From assembly GCF_900182545.1 (NCBI RefSeq), contig NZ_FXTJ01000004.1, positions 124,001-188,000 on the forward strand: 64,000 nucleotides of DNA, given 5' to 3'. Made by a program: the position numbers and the translations under genes. The notes beneath the pieces were generated by a model. That model worked only from the letters and a program-made list of their open reading frames with translations. It did no database searches and was not told the origin of the DNA. Origin of the DNA: Geodermatophilus aquaeductus. Its GTDB lineage: Bacteria > Actinomycetota > Actinomycetes > Mycobacteriales > Geodermatophilaceae. How positions within the stretch are numbered: position 1 is the first letter of the stretch; each line of letters starts with the position of its first letter. Of the stretch, positions 18,012-26,840 are shown one piece after another.

Positions 18012-18346
18012 CCTTGGAGCAGGAGGCCGCGCTGCCCATCGGCCGGGACTCCTGGTCCACCACCCCGGTGCCGGAGGCCGGTGTGCCGTCGCTGGTGCTC
18101 ACCGACGGCCCGCACGGTGTGCGCCTGCAGGCCGGGGCGAGCGATCACCTGGGCCTCCACGACAGCGTGCCGGCGACCTGCTTCCCGCCGGCCGTGGCCG
18201 TGGGGGCGAGCTGGGACCCGACGGTGGCCGAGCGGGTCGGCGCCGCGGTCGGCCGGGAGGCCCGGGCGCTGGGCGTGCACGTCGTCCTCGGCCCCGGCGT
18301 GGACATCGAGCGGACGCCGCTGTGCGGGCGCAACCCACGTCGCTGA
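18008..18346 (+). pseudogene. Truncated GH3 beta-glucosidase
   Basis: A GTG overlapping the uidA stop (GTGA) opens a 112-residue frame whose sequence is the N-terminus of a GH3 beta-glucosidase: TDGPHGVRLQ, CFPPAVAVGASWDP, and GPGVDIERTPLCGRN, after which the normal protein would continue for ~600 more residues. Here it ends in two arginines and a stop. The catalytic Asp domain is absent, so no enzyme can be made. The overlap shows it once was translationally coupled to uidA. Confidence 0.82.
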
Positions 18347-18400
18347 CGTGCCAGGGTGGGTCGGGTCGCCACCGGGCGACGCCGACCCGGGAGGTCAGTC

Positions 18401-18610
18401 GTGAGCAACCACGTGTACCGGCTCAGCGAGATCGTCGGCAGCAGCCCGGACAGCGTCGACGACGCGATCCGCACGGCGATCGCCAAGGCCGCCCGGACGG
18501 TGCACAACATCGAGTGGTTCCAGACCGAGGAGATCCGTGGTCAGGTCGTCGACGGCGGCGTGGCCCACTTCCAGGTCCGCCTGAAGATCGGCTTCCGCGT
18601 CGACGACTGA
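18401..18610 (+). CDS. Dodecin flavin-storage protein
   Basis: A 69-residue protein with the full dodecin pattern: VYRLSEIVGSSPDSVDDAI, a helix, then NIEWFQTEEIRGQVVDGG and a final strand FQVRLKIGFRV. Dodecins assemble into hollow 12-mers that bind flavins or CoA; the Trp in EWF stacks on the isoalloxazine ring. The GTG at 18401 has GGGAGG upstream. It lies 54 bp after the GH3 remnant and is probably an independent gene. A hairpin follows 12 bp after the stop. Confidence 0.92.
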   Translation: MSNHVYRLSEIVGSSPDSVDDAIRTAIAKAARTVHNIEWFQTEEIRGQVVDGGVAHFQVRLKIGFRVDD

Positions 18611-18621
18611 GCCGCGCTGCG

Positions 18622-18639
18622 CCGACCGGTTCCGGTCGG
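18622..18639 (+). terminator. Hairpin after dodecin
   Basis: CCGACCGG-TT-CCGGTCGG, a perfect 8-bp inverted repeat starting 12 bp after the dodecin stop. It has no U tract. Likely transcript end, facing the convergent LuxR gene that ends at 18893. The remaining bases to 18892 show no gene; CGGTCGATCAACCG at 18781-18794 resembles the 18-bp palindrome described further right but is imperfect. Confidence 0.45.
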
Positions 18640-18892
18640 AGCCGGTGCTCGCGTCGGAAGAGACCCCACAGACCCGACGTGACCGTCGCGCGCTTCACGT
18701 CCGGACCCTGAGGTGCCGTCCGGGGTCGGTCGTGGGGACCCCGTGGGCCGGACGCCGGGACTCTCACAACGCGTGGACACCGGTCGATCAACCGGGATCG
18801 CCCTCGGTGCCCTCTGCCACGACCCCACGCCGGTCGGCTTCCGCTCGCGACCCGCGAGAGGTCGATGCATCCTGCTGGCCGTGGGCTCCGGG

Positions 18893-19912
18893 TCACGCGC
18901 GGCCGCAGCCGCGGAGGGGCGGCACGTAGAGACCGTCCCGCTCGGCGCGGACCGCGGCGAGTGTCCTCGTCGGGGCGCCGAGCTTCGCGAGGACGTGCTC
19001 GAGGTGTGCGGCCACGGTCCGCGGCGCCACCACCAGCGCGCGGGCGATCTCGTGGTTGGAGCACCCCTCGACCAGGAAGCCCAGCACCTCCAGTTCCCTC
19101 GGGGTCAGTCCGCGCAGGTCGTTCGCCGCTGAGAGCAGGGCCACGGCGGTCAGCCCCGGCGGCGCGTCCTCGGGCGCCGCCAGGACGGTCACGCGCACGT
19201 GCCCGCCGGGGGCGTGCGAGCCGCCCACCGGCCAGAGGAAGGAGGAGTAGACCTGCCCGTCGCCGATCCGCTCCCGTGCGGCGGCCAGGACGGGTGAGCG
19301 GAGGACCAGCAGGGCATCCGCCGGCAGGCCCGGCAGCGCCTGGCAGCCGCCGTCGGCGCGGAGCACCACGCCGGCCGTGGCGCCCCGGACCAGGCGGGCG
19401 GCAGCGAGCAGGGAACGCATCGGGTCGATGCCGTGCGCGAGCACCGGCGCGAGCCGCCCGAGCCGACGGCGGATGGCCGGGGACGGTGGCTGCCGGCTGC
19501 CGGACAGCACCGCGAGATGGCCGACGTGCCGCCCCCCGGGGGCGAACAGGCCGACGCCCAGCCCCTCGTGGAGACCGGACGGGATCAGGCACTCGGCCCA
19601 GGTCGGGAGCTCCTCGGCCGGGTAGGGCAGGTCCGACGGGCCCACCGGCGGACGATCCCGGTCGGTGCCGGTCGCCTCGATGTCGCGCGCCACCTGCGGG
19701 CCGGAGAGGAACTCCACGGTCGCGCCGTCCAGGTCGAGGCTCACCAGGGAGTGGTAGCGGTGACCCAGCGGGTCGGCGAGAGCCAGGAACGCGCAGTCGA
19801 ACGGGACGACCCGGCGGAGGACCTCGAGCATGGCGTGCGCGCGCTCGGACGTGGTGCCGGCCGCGGCGGCGGTCTCGGCCAGCAGCAGTTCACCGGCCTG
19901 GTGCGAGCGCAT
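18893..19912 (-). CDS. LuxR-type regulator with N-terminal GAF-like sensor
   Basis: A 339-residue one-component regulator. Residues 1-~170 have a GAF-like look (LRRVVPFDCAFLALADP, then GVGLFAPGGRHVGHLAVL), and the last ~65 residues are a well-formed LuxR helix-turn-helix (LTPRELEVLGFLVEG, then VAPRTVAAHLEHVLAKLG). There is no receiver aspartate domain. The ATG at 19912 is behind GGGGG. It is divergent from a LysR gene, an arrangement repeated at 31-33 kb by paralogues. The sensed signal is unknown. Confidence 0.82.
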   Translation of the reverse strand: MRSHQAGELLLAETAAAAGTTSERAHAMLEVLRRVVPFDCAFLALADPLGHRYHSLVSLDLDGATVEFLSGPQVARDIEATGTDRDRPPVGPSDLPYPAEELPTWAECLIPSGLHEGLGVGLFAPGGRHVGHLAVLSGSRQPPSPAIRRRLGRLAPVLAHGIDPMRSLLAAARLVRGATAGVVLRADGGCQALPGLPADALLVLRSPVLAAARERIGDGQVYSSFLWPVGGSHAPGGHVRVTVLAAPEDAPPGLTAVALLSAANDLRGLTPRELEVLGFLVEGCSNHEIARALVVAPRTVAAHLEHVLAKLGAPTRTLAAVRAERDGLYVPPLRGCGRA

Positions 19913-20122
19913 GTGTCCCCCTGGGAGCTCAGCTGGAGCGGGCCGATCCCAGCCACGACCGCACCGGCTGCTCGACCGGTCGGGGGGGGGGGGCACGGTT
20001 CAGGTACTCATACCGCGGTACGCGGCGGTCCACCGCGTGGACCGTGACGTAGAACCACAGGGGTAGAAGTCCTGACCTAACACCCGACCGCTCCGTCCCT
20101 GCCTCCGGCGGTAGCCTGACCT
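19913..20122. promoter_or_regulatory. Divergent promoter region with poly-G tract
   Basis: A 210-bp control region for the LuxR (minus) and LysR (plus) genes. It contains a run of 12 G at 19982-19993, a perfect palindrome TACCGCGGTA at 20011-20020, and an inverted repeat ACGCGG/CCGCGT at 20020-20038. TAGCCT at 20112-20117, 5 nt before the LysR GTG, looks like a leaderless -10 element. The palindrome is a plausible LysR autoregulatory site. Confidence 0.5.
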
Positions 20123-21121
20123 GTGGACCTGCGCCAGCTCAGGTACTTCCTGACCGTGGCCGAGGAGCGGCGCTTCTCCTCCGCCGCGCGCCGGTTGCAC
20201 GTCGCCGCCCCGTCGCTCTCGCAGCAGATCCGTGCGCTGGAGCGGGACCTGCGCGTCACGCTCTTCGACCGCACGCCCCGCGGAGCCGAGCTGACGCCTG
20301 CCGGGCGCGTGCTCGCGGAGCGGGCGCGGGTGATCCTGGCCGAGGTCGACCGGGCACGCGAGGACGTGCGGTCCGCAGGGGTCTCGAGCCGGGAGCAGGT
20401 GACCCTGCGCGTCTGCACGATGGCCGACCGGGTCCTCGACGGCCCGCTGCGGACGGTGGGCCTCGCCATCCCCGGCCTCGAGGTCTTCGTGACGTCCAGC
20501 CCGGGGGACGACGCCGTCGAGGCGGTCCGGCAGGCGCGGGCCGATGCAGCGGTCGTCTGGAGCCGGCCGCAGGCGCACCGTGACCTCGACGGGATCGTCC
20601 TCGGCTCGGTGCTGTTCGGGATCGTCCTGCCGCTGGGGCACCCGCTCGCCGACCGGGCGGAGATCCCGGTCGCCGGTCTCGGTTCCGAGTCCACGGTGAT
20701 GTTCCCGTTGTCCCCCTTCGCCGGCATCTGGCAGCGCACCGTGGACCACCTGCTGCCGGGGGGAGCGCGGCTGGGGCAGGTCGTCGTCGAGCCGGACCTC
20801 ATCAACAGCCCCGAGGCGATGCTGCGGGCGGTCGCGGCGGGGTCCGGCGTCGCTCCGGGGATCCTCGGCGTCGTCGAGCACATGGGCGTGGGCGGGATCG
20901 TCGTGCTGCCGCTCGATCCCCCCTTGTCCCTCGACCTGGAGGTCGTCTGGCGCCGGCCGGCCCGCCCCGCCGTCCGCCGGCTCGTCGACTTCCTCGTCGC
21001 GGCGGTCGACGACCCGGAGGTCCTCGTCTCGGCTCCCCGTCGTCCCCCTTCGGGAGGGGGCGGTCAGGGCTTCAGGACGACCTTCTCGCAACCGTCCGCC
21101 TTGTTCTTGAAGATGTCGTAG
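20123..21121 (+). CDS. LysR family transcriptional regulator
   Basis: A 332-residue LysR-type regulator. The winged helix-turn-helix occupies residues 1-60 ([23 protein letters not shown], then [13 protein letters not shown]), followed by the periplasmic-binding-protein-like effector domain. The GTG at 20123 begins the usual MDLRQLRYF and lies 5 nt after a TAGCCT -10-like hexamer. The C-terminal ~20 residues ([15 protein letters not shown]...) are encoded over the antisense of the neighbouring dehydrogenase's 3' end, a 58-bp convergent overlap, and look like a read-through extension. The target is probably the divergent LuxR gene or the dehydrogenase operon. Confidence 0.88.
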   Translation: MDLRQLRYFLTVAEERRFSSAARRLHVAAPSLSQQIRALERDLRVTLFDRTPRGAELTPAGRVLAERARVILAEVDRAREDVRSAGVSSREQVTLRVCTMADRVLDGPLRTVGLAIPGLEVFVTSSPGDDAVEAVRQARADAAVVWSRPQAHRDLDGIVLGSVLFGIVLPLGHPLADRAEIPVAGLGSESTVMFPLSPFAGIWQRTVDHLLPGGARLGQVVVEPDLINSPEAMLRAVAAGSGVAPGILGVVEHMGVGGIVVLPLDPPLSLDLEVVWRRPARPAVRRLVDFLVAAVDDPEVLVSAPRRPPSGGGGQGFRTTFSQPSALFLKMS

Positions 21122-22239
21122 CCGTGCGGGGCCTCGGCCAGGGGCAGCCGGTGGGTGATGACCCGGGTCGGGTCGAGCTCGCCGCGCTCGATGCGCTCGA
21201 GCAGCGGGCGCATGTACCGCTGCACGTGGCACTGGCCGGTGCGCAGGGTGAGTGACCGGTTCATCCAGGCGCCGGCCGGGAACTTGTCGACCAGCCCGCC
21301 GTAGACCCCGATCACCGAGACGATCCCGCCGCTGCGGCAGGACAGGATCGCCTGGCGCAGGGCGTGCGGCCGGTCGGTCTCCGATCGGACGGCCTGCTTG
21401 ACCCGGTCGTAGAGGTGCACGTGCGCAGCCCCGTGAGTGGCCTCCATGCCGACGGCGTCGATGCACTTGTCCGGGCCGCGTCCACCGGTCTGCTCCAGCA
21501 GGGCGGAGCGGACGTCGGTGGCCGAGTGGTCGATCGTCTGGTAGCCCTGGGAGGCGGCCATCTCCAGCCGGTACGGGACGTCGTCGATGGCGATCACCTT
21601 CTCCGCGCCGAGCACGCGGGCGCTGTCCATCGCGAACTGCCCCACGGGGCCCGCACCCCAGACCGCGACGACGTCGCCGTCCTGGATGTCGCACATCTCC
21701 GCGCCCATGTAGCCGGTGGGCAGGATGTCGGAGAGGAAGAGCACCTGCTCGTCGGAGAGGTCGGACTCGATCCTCAGCGGGTTGACGTCGGCGAGCGCCA
21801 CGCGGGCGTACTCGGCCTGGCCGCCGGCGAAGCCGCCGGTGAGGTGCGAGTAGCCGTAGATGCCGGCCACCGGGTGGCCGAACATCTTCTCGGCCACGCC
21901 GGCGTTGGGGTTGGTGTTCTCGCAGCAGGAGTACAGCTCGGCGCGGCAGGCCAGGCAGGCCCCGCAGGCGATCGGGAAGGGGACGACGACGCGGTCACCG
22001 ACCCGCAGCCTCGACCCGTCGACGCCGGGACCGACCTCGACCACCTCACCCATGAACTCGTGGCCCAGCACGTCGCCCGACTCCATCGTCGGCACGTAGC
22101 CGTCGAGCAGGTGCAGGTCGGAGCCGCAGATCGCCGTCGACGTGATCCGCACGACGGCGTCACGGCTGTTGAGGATCGCCGGATCGGGGACGTCCTGCAC
22201 CTCGACCCGGTTCGGGCCGGTCCAGCAGTTCGCCTTCAC
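21064..22239 (-). CDS. Zinc-dependent alcohol/formaldehyde dehydrogenase
   Basis: A 391-residue medium-chain dehydrogenase. Catalytic zinc ligands are seen in AICGSDLH and GHEFMGEV; the structural zinc lobe is C-x2-C-x2-C-x7-C ([14 protein letters not shown]); the NAD site is [13 protein letters not shown]. The long insertion CHVQ/KQAVR region and C-terminal [20 protein letters not shown] match the group that includes glutathione-independent formaldehyde dehydrogenases. The GTG start at 22239 overlaps the stop of the SRPBCC gene (GTGA), so the pair is translationally coupled. An 18-bp palindrome (22855-22872) lies upstream of the pair. It is a paralogue of the gene at 29051-30226. Confidence 0.88.
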   Translation of the reverse strand: MKANCWTGPNRVEVQDVPDPAILNSRDAVVRITSTAICGSDLHLLDGYVPTMESGDVLGHEFMGEVVEVGPGVDGSRLRVGDRVVVPFPIACGACLACRAELYSCCENTNPNAGVAEKMFGHPVAGIYGYSHLTGGFAGGQAEYARVALADVNPLRIESDLSDEQVLFLSDILPTGYMGAEMCDIQDGDVVAVWGAGPVGQFAMDSARVLGAEKVIAIDDVPYRLEMAASQGYQTIDHSATDVRSALLEQTGGRGPDKCIDAVGMEATHGAAHVHLYDRVKQAVRSETDRPHALRQAILSCRSGGIVSVIGVYGGLVDKFPAGAWMNRSLTLRTGQCHVQRYMRPLLERIERGELDPTRVITHRLPLAEAPHGYDIFKNKADGCEKVVLKP

Positions 22240-22790
22240 GCCAGCACCTCCCTGCGGCCCCGGAGCTCCTGCAGTTCCCCGTCGCTCAACGGCCGGGCCG
22301 GGCGCTGCGGGAACTCCCTGCGGGCCCGCTTGCCCCACGGGGCGCCCTCGGAGCGCACCACCTCACCGGTCTCCACCACCTGCTTGAAGCGCCGCAGGTC
22401 GTCGTCGAGCGCCTGGGACGGGTCGTCGCCGAAGTACCTGGCGGCCGCCCTGCCCAGCGCGCCGGCGGGCACGTCGTAGCGCAGCCGGACGCGTACCTCG
22501 GTGCCCCGCCCGCCCGGTGCCGGCACGAACAGGACCTCGCCGGAGGTGTCGACGTCGGCGCCCTCGACGGAGGCCCAGGCGATGCGTTCCGGGGCGTCGC
22601 CGGTGGTCACGGCGTCCCACTCGACGACGGTGTCGAACGGTGCGCTGGCCACCCAGTGGCTGGAGCTCGGTCCGGTCACCCGCACGTCGTCCAGGTGCGC
22701 CATGAACGTGGCCAGGTTCTCCAGTCGGTGCCAGAAGCCGTACACCTCCTGGGGAGGCGCGAGGACGGTCGTCGTCGAGGTCAGCTCCAT
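22236..22790 (-). CDS. SRPBCC (START-like) family protein
   Basis: A 184-residue protein with a helix-grip ligand-binding fold: [30 protein letters not shown] at the start, a beta sheet, then [17 protein letters not shown] (here [18 protein letters not shown]) and the C-terminal helix [16 protein letters not shown]. These are typical of polyketide-cyclase/ligand-binding SRPBCC proteins found beside oxidoreductases. The ATG at 22790 has AGGAG upstream. It overlaps the dehydrogenase start and is likely its partner. The conserved palindrome ATCGG-N8-CCGAT ends 65 bp upstream. Confidence 0.82.
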   Translation of the reverse strand: MELTSTTTVLAPPQEVYGFWHRLENLATFMAHLDDVRVTGPSSSHWVASAPFDTVVEWDAVTTGDAPERIAWASVEGADVDTSGEVLFVPAPGGRGTEVRVRLRYDVPAGALGRAAARYFGDDPSQALDDDLRRFKQVVETGEVVRSEGAPWGKRARREFPQRPARPLSDGELQELRGRREVLA

Positions 22791-22854
22791 CGGCGTGCTC
22801 CTGGGGGAAGGCGGTCGGGTCCCTCCAGCGAAGCCCGGCGGCGGGGCGACCTCC

Positions 22855-22872
22855 ATCGGCAGGACGACCGAT
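22855..22872. promoter_or_regulatory. 18-bp palindromic site A (ATCGG-N8-CCGAT)
   Basis: ATCGGCAGGACGACCGAT, an exact match to the motif found eight times in this island. It lies 65 bp before the SRPBCC-dehydrogenase operon (minus) and 128 bp before the debranching-enzyme gene (plus). Probable binding site of a dimeric activator. Confidence 0.65.
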
Positions 22873-22999
22873 TGCGTCGCGGGCCGCGCGCCCAGGAGCG
22901 TGGGGCGGCCGCACGCCCGGGAGGCGGGTCCACGCGCACCGGCGGGCAGCAGGCCGGAGGCCCCCGGAGGCCGCAGCGACGACCAGGAGGACGGCGGAC

Positions 23000-25159
23000 A
23001 TGGGTGCCTGGACCCCGGAGGCCGAACCGGCCGGCGCCGGCGGCGGTGCGGTGACCCTGGTCGAGGGGTCGTCGTTCTGCATCTGCACGCCGGGCGGGGA
23101 CCTCACCGGCGCCGGGCCGCACGGGGTGTTCTTCCGCGACACCCGCATCCTGTCGCGGTGGGACCTGCAGGTCGACGGCGAGACCCCCGAACCGCTCGCG
23201 GCCATGACGCCGGAGCCCTACCGCGGGACCTTCCTGGGCCGGTTGTCCCGCCGGTCCGGCCGGACCGACACGAACCTGCTGGTGCAGCGCGACCGGCGGG
23301 TGGGCAACGGCCTGCGGGAGGACGTCGTCATCCGCAACTCCGCCGGGGAGCCGGCGGCGGTCACGGTCACGGTCGCCGTCGAGGCCGACTTCGCCGACCT
23401 CTTCGAGGTGAAGGAGGGCCGGGTCCAGGTGCGCGGCGAGCGGCGCGTCCAGGGGCAGGGTGAGCGGCTGGTGTTCGACCAGCGCTGGCGCGACACCCGC
23501 CGGGGTGCCGTCGTCCTGGCCCCCGGCGCGTCCCTCGACGTCGTCCCGAGCGTCGCCCACAGCGCCGGCAGCATCCGGTACGAGGTCGTCGTCCCCGCCC
23601 GGGGCGAGTGGACGGCCTCGCTGCTGGTGCAGCCGGTGGTCGACGGCGAGGACGTCGAGCCGTCGTTCCCGCTGGACCGTCCGCTGCGCGAGTCGCTGCC
23701 CGCCCGGCGCCTGCAGCGGTGGCAGGAGACCACGCCGATCGCGACGACCGGGCACGAGGGGCTGCAACGTGTCCTGCGGCGCAGCCAGCAGGACCTGGGG
23801 GCACTGCGCGTCTTCGACCCCGTGGACCCCTCCCTCGCCGCGGTCGCCGCCGGCGCGCCGTGGTTCATGGCCCTGTTCGGCCGCGACTCGCTGCTCACCG
23901 CCTACATGGCGCTGCCCGTGGACCGCAGCCTGGCGCTGGGCACCCTGCGGACCCTGGCGCGGCACCAGGGCCGCACCACCGATCCGCTGACGGAGGAGGA
24001 GCCGGGCCGGATCCTGCACGAGGTCCGGCTCGGCGTGGAGTCGGGGCTGTCCCTGGGCGGTGGCAGCACCTACTACGGGACGGTCGACGCCACGCCGCTG
24101 TTCGTCGTGCTCCTCGGGGAGCTGGCCCGCTGGGGTGCCGAGCCGCAGCAGGTCGCGGAGCTCCTGCCGCACGCGGACCGGGCGCTGGAGTGGATCCGCA
24201 GGCACGGCGACCGCGACGGCGACGGGTTCGTGGAGTACCAGCGGGCCACCGACCGGGGGCTGGTGAACCAGGGGTGGAAGGACTCCTGGGACGGGATCAC
24301 CTCCGCCGACGGCCGGCCGGCCGACGCGCCGATCGCGCTGTGCGAGGTCCAGGGTTACGTCTACGACGCCTACCGCACGCGTGCCGAACTCGCCCGGACG
24401 GTGGGGGAGGAGGACGTGGCGCGGGAGTGGGACGACCGCGCCGCGGCGCTCAAGGAGGCGTTCAACGAGCGGTTCTGGCTGCCCGACCGCGGCTGGTTCG
24501 CCCTCGCGCTGGACCGCGACGAGCGCCCGGTCGACGCCTGCGCGTCGAACATGGGGCACTGCCTGTGGAGCGGCATCGTCGACGAGGACAAGGCGCCGCT
24601 GGTCGCCGCGCACCTCCTGTCACCGGCGATGTTCAGCGGCTGGGGCGTGCGCACGCTCAGCAGCGCCATGGGCGCCTACGACCCGGTCAGCTACCACAAC
24701 GGCTCGGTCTGGCCGCACGACAACGCCTTCGTCGTCGCGGGCCTCGTGCGCTACGGCTTCGTGCACGAGGCCCAGCGCGTCGCCGAGGCGCTGCTCGAGG
24801 CGGCCCAGCACTTCGGCGGCCGGCTGCCGGAGCTGTTCTGCGGCTTCGACCGGGACGAGTACCCCGAGCCGGTGCCGTACCCGACCTCGTGCTCGCCGCA
24901 GGCATGGGCGGCCGCCGCACCCGTCCACCTGATCCGCACGCTGCTGCGGTTCGATCCCCAGCTGCCCCGCGGTGAGCTGTTCGTCGACCCCGTGCTCCCT
25001 CCCGCCTTCACCCCGCTGCGCGTGGAGGGCGTCGCGCTCGGGGACGCCCGGATCGACCTCGCGGTCTCGGCGGACGGGGCGGTGGTGGAAGGCGCACCCT
25101 CCGGCGTGGACGTGCGGCACGAGCGGTACCGGGACCGCGGGGGCGCCACCCGGGCCTGA
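23000..25159 (+). CDS. Glycogen-debranching-type amylo-alpha-1,6-glucosidase
   Basis: A 719-residue protein with an N-terminal beta-rich domain (GVFFRDTRILSRWDL) and a C-terminal (alpha/alpha)6 barrel (PWFMALFGRDSLLTAYMAL, NQGWKDSWDGI, SCSPQAWAAAAPVHLIRTLL). This is the architecture of bacterial amylo-alpha-1,6-glucosidase/GH15-like debranching proteins (GDE N-bis plus GDE C-like). It likely trims alpha-1,6 branches of glycogen or a related glucan in the cytoplasm; the exact substrate is uncertain. The ATG at 23000 follows GGAGGACGG. It stands alone, divergent from the SRPBCC gene, and its stop lies in the loop of a terminator hairpin. Confidence 0.83.
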   Translation: MGAWTPEAEPAGAGGGAVTLVEGSSFCICTPGGDLTGAGPHGVFFRDTRILSRWDLQVDGETPEPLAAMTPEPYRGTFLGRLSRRSGRTDTNLLVQRDRRVGNGLREDVVIRNSAGEPAAVTVTVAVEADFADLFEVKEGRVQVRGERRVQGQGERLVFDQRWRDTRRGAVVLAPGASLDVVPSVAHSAGSIRYEVVVPARGEWTASLLVQPVVDGEDVEPSFPLDRPLRESLPARRLQRWQETTPIATTGHEGLQRVLRRSQQDLGALRVFDPVDPSLAAVAAGAPWFMALFGRDSLLTAYMALPVDRSLALGTLRTLARHQGRTTDPLTEEEPGRILHEVRLGVESGLSLGGGSTYYGTVDATPLFVVLLGELARWGAEPQQVAELLPHADRALEWIRRHGDRDGDGFVEYQRATDRGLVNQGWKDSWDGITSADGRPADAPIALCEVQGYVYDAYRTRAELARTVGEEDVAREWDDRAAALKEAFNERFWLPDRGWFALALDRDERPVDACASNMGHCLWSGIVDEDKAPLVAAHLLSPAMFSGWGVRTLSSAMGAYDPVSYHNGSVWPHDNAFVVAGLVRYGFVHEAQRVAEALLEAAQHFGGRLPELFCGFDRDEYPEPVPYPTSCSPQAWAAAAPVHLIRTLLRFDPQLPRGELFVDPVLPPAFTPLRVEGVALGDARIDLAVSADGAVVEGAPSGVDVRHERYRDRGGATRA

Positions 25160-25170
25160 CCGGGTGGCGC
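25143..25170. terminator. Convergent terminator overlapping the debranching-enzyme stop
   Basis: GCGCCACCCGG and CCGGGTGGCGC form a perfect 11-bp stem with a 6-nt loop; the TGA of the upstream gene is within the loop. It separates convergent genes (the glycosyltransferase ends at 25190), so it may act in both directions. Confidence 0.55.
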
Positions 25171-25189
25171 GCCCCCGGGTCGCCGGACG

Positions 25190-26257
25190 TCAGGAGGCGG
25201 GCACGGGCGGTCGGCTGAGCACCCGGCGGCGCGGCGTCGGATCGGCGAGGAGCTCCTCGTAGAGCCGGACGTGCTCGGCGACCATCCGCTCCGTGCTGAA
25301 GCGGCGCACGACGGCCGCCCGGCAGGCCCCGCGGTCGAGTCGTGCGGCGTCGAGGAGGGCCGCGGCGAGCGGGAGGCGGCCCGGGCGCAGGTGGCCGGTG
25401 ACGCCGTCGTCCACGATCTCCGGGGCGGAACCGACCGGCGTGGCCACGACGGGGGTGCCGGTGGCCAGTGCCTCGATCATCACCAGACCGAACGGTTCCG
25501 CCCACTGGATGGGGTTGAGGAGGGCGAAGGAGCCCCCGACGAGCTCCAGCTTCTCCGCCCAGCCCAGCTCCCCGACGAACTCGACGTCCGAGCACAGCAG
25601 CGGCTCGACCTCCGCGCGGAAGTACTCGCGCTCGGCCGGCTCCCGGAGCTTGGCGGCCATGCGCAGCGGAACGCCCGCCGCCCGGGCCACGAGAGCGGCC
25701 TCGCGAGGTCCCTTCTCCGGACACATGCGTCCCAGGAAGCTCGCGTACCCGCCGTCCCCGCGTCCCACCGGGACCGACTCCACGTCCAGGCCGTGGTGGA
25801 CCACACCGGCCAGCCGGACCCCGTCGGCGGTGGCCGCCTGGTGGTGGGAGATGGCGAGGACCGCGACCCCCCGCATCGCGCGGTAGACCGGGCCCAGCGT
25901 CGCGTCGAAGGGGCCGTGGGCGGTGGTCACCACGGGCGGACCGGACGGGGTGTGCCGGTACAGCGGACCGGTCAGCGTGTGGTCGTGGACGACGTCCACG
26001 TCGCTCATGGCGGCGTAGCTCGTGATGACGTGGCGCAGCTCGGTGGCCGAGTCGGCGCAGACGGACCCGGCCTCGGCGGCCTCGTCGGTGCCGGCCACCC
26101 GCGGCACCGGGCAGGCGCTGTTGGCCGCGGCGGCGAGCAGCACGTCGTGACCTGCGCGGACCAGCCCGCGGGCCAGCCGGTCGATGACCGACTCCGTGCC
26201 GCCGTAGGCGGGAGGGGGCACGGGAACGGCCGGAGGGGCGATGAGACCGATCTGCAT
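25190..26257 (-). CDS. Family 4 glycosyltransferase
   Basis: A 355-residue GT-B glycosyltransferase. The N-terminal donor-independent domain opens MQIGLIAPPAVPVPPPAYGGTE with the GG loop, followed by VDVVHDHTLTG and AHGPFDATLG. The C-terminal domain has the nucleotide-sugar motif with EPFGLVMIEALATGTPVVAT (E-x7-E) typical of GT4 retaining enzymes. It starts at an ATG behind GAGG. The sugar donor and acceptor are unknown. A one-mismatch copy of the 18-bp palindrome lies 89 bp upstream, suggesting shared regulation with the dehydrogenase operons. Confidence 0.88.
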   Translation of the reverse strand: MQIGLIAPPAVPVPPPAYGGTESVIDRLARGLVRAGHDVLLAAAANSACPVPRVAGTDEAAEAGSVCADSATELRHVITSYAAMSDVDVVHDHTLTGPLYRHTPSGPPVVTTAHGPFDATLGPVYRAMRGVAVLAISHHQAATADGVRLAGVVHHGLDVESVPVGRGDGGYASFLGRMCPEKGPREAALVARAAGVPLRMAAKLREPAEREYFRAEVEPLLCSDVEFVGELGWAEKLELVGGSFALLNPIQWAEPFGLVMIEALATGTPVVATPVGSAPEIVDDGVTGHLRPGRLPLAAALLDAARLDRGACRAAVVRRFSTERMVAEHVRLYEELLADPTPRRRVLSRPPVPAS

Positions 26258-26345
26258 GGGGACGTCCTCGGGAGGTGGGGCGGGCCGCGGCTCACGGCGG
26301 AACGGATGCGGCCCCCATGGCAGCCGCCCGGCGACCGTTCCGGCC

Positions 26346-26363
26346 ATCGGCAGAGCGACCCAT
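26346..26363. promoter_or_regulatory. 18-bp palindromic site, one mismatch (upstream of GT4)
   Basis: ATCGGCAGAGCGACCCAT matches ATCGG-N8-CCGAT with a C in place of G near the right end. It lies 89 bp before the glycosyltransferase ATG, in the same distance range as the other sites. Confidence 0.5.
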
Positions 26364-26389
26364 TCCCGCGCCCCGGCCGGCCGCTCCCC

Positions 26390-26566
26390 TCACCGCCCCG
26401 GGTGGTGGCTCCCTCCGTGTCCCGGCCCGAAGGCGGCGCGCAGCCCACCTGCCGGGACCGGGCACTCCCGGGGGCAGTCGAACTCCACGGGGTCGCCGTC
26501 CAGCCAGCCGACGGCGGCCGGCCTCCGGCACCCCGGGCAGGTCTCCCAGGTCACCCGTTCGCTCAC
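26390..26566 (-). CDS. Small zinc-ribbon-like protein
   Basis: A 58-residue protein with TCPGC near the start and DCPRECP later, a C-x2-C...C-x3-C pattern that suggests a bound zinc, followed by a glycine/histidine-rich tail (GPGHGGSHHPGR). The GTG at 26566 is chosen because GGAGGA lies about 12 nt upstream. It is located between the glycosyltransferase and the dehydrogenase operon, and is too short for many gene finders. Function unknown. Confidence 0.5.
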   Translation of the reverse strand: MSERVTWETCPGCRRPAAVGWLDGDPVEFDCPRECPVPAGGLRAAFGPGHGGSHHPGR

Positions 26567-26735
26567 GATCCGCACTCCTCCACCGCCGCCGGTCGGGCGG
26601 CCGGTCCGCCCGCGTGCTGCACGACCCGCGTGCGCCGGGGTCCCCGACCCGTCCCCGCCAGCCTCGGACGACCCGCCCCCGAGGTCCAGCACGCGTCGTC
26701 GAGGGGGGCCATCGACGGAGCCGATGACCCCGGGG

Positions 26736-26763
26736 CCGGTATCGGCATGTCTGCCGATACCGG
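26736..26763. promoter_or_regulatory. 18-bp palindromic site B, extended palindrome
   Basis: A perfect 12-bp inverted repeat, CCGGTATCGGCA and TGCCGATACCGG, separated by TGTC, containing the exact 18-bp motif at 26741-26758. It lies 83 bp before the GTG of the formaldehyde-dehydrogenase operon and 175 bp before the zinc-ribbon gene. This is the most symmetrical copy of the motif. Confidence 0.7.
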
Positions 26764-26840
26764 TCAGTCCTCCCTCCCGCGTGCAATGGAGACCCCGCCC
26801 GGGCCCGGTGCGGTGGACGCACCGCGACGAGGGAGGCAGC

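Noticed and set aside
18781-18794. CGGTCGATCAACCG as a further copy of the 18-bp motif
   Set aside because: The outer ATCGG/CCGAT half-sites are not both present and it lies between convergent gene ends, not before a start.
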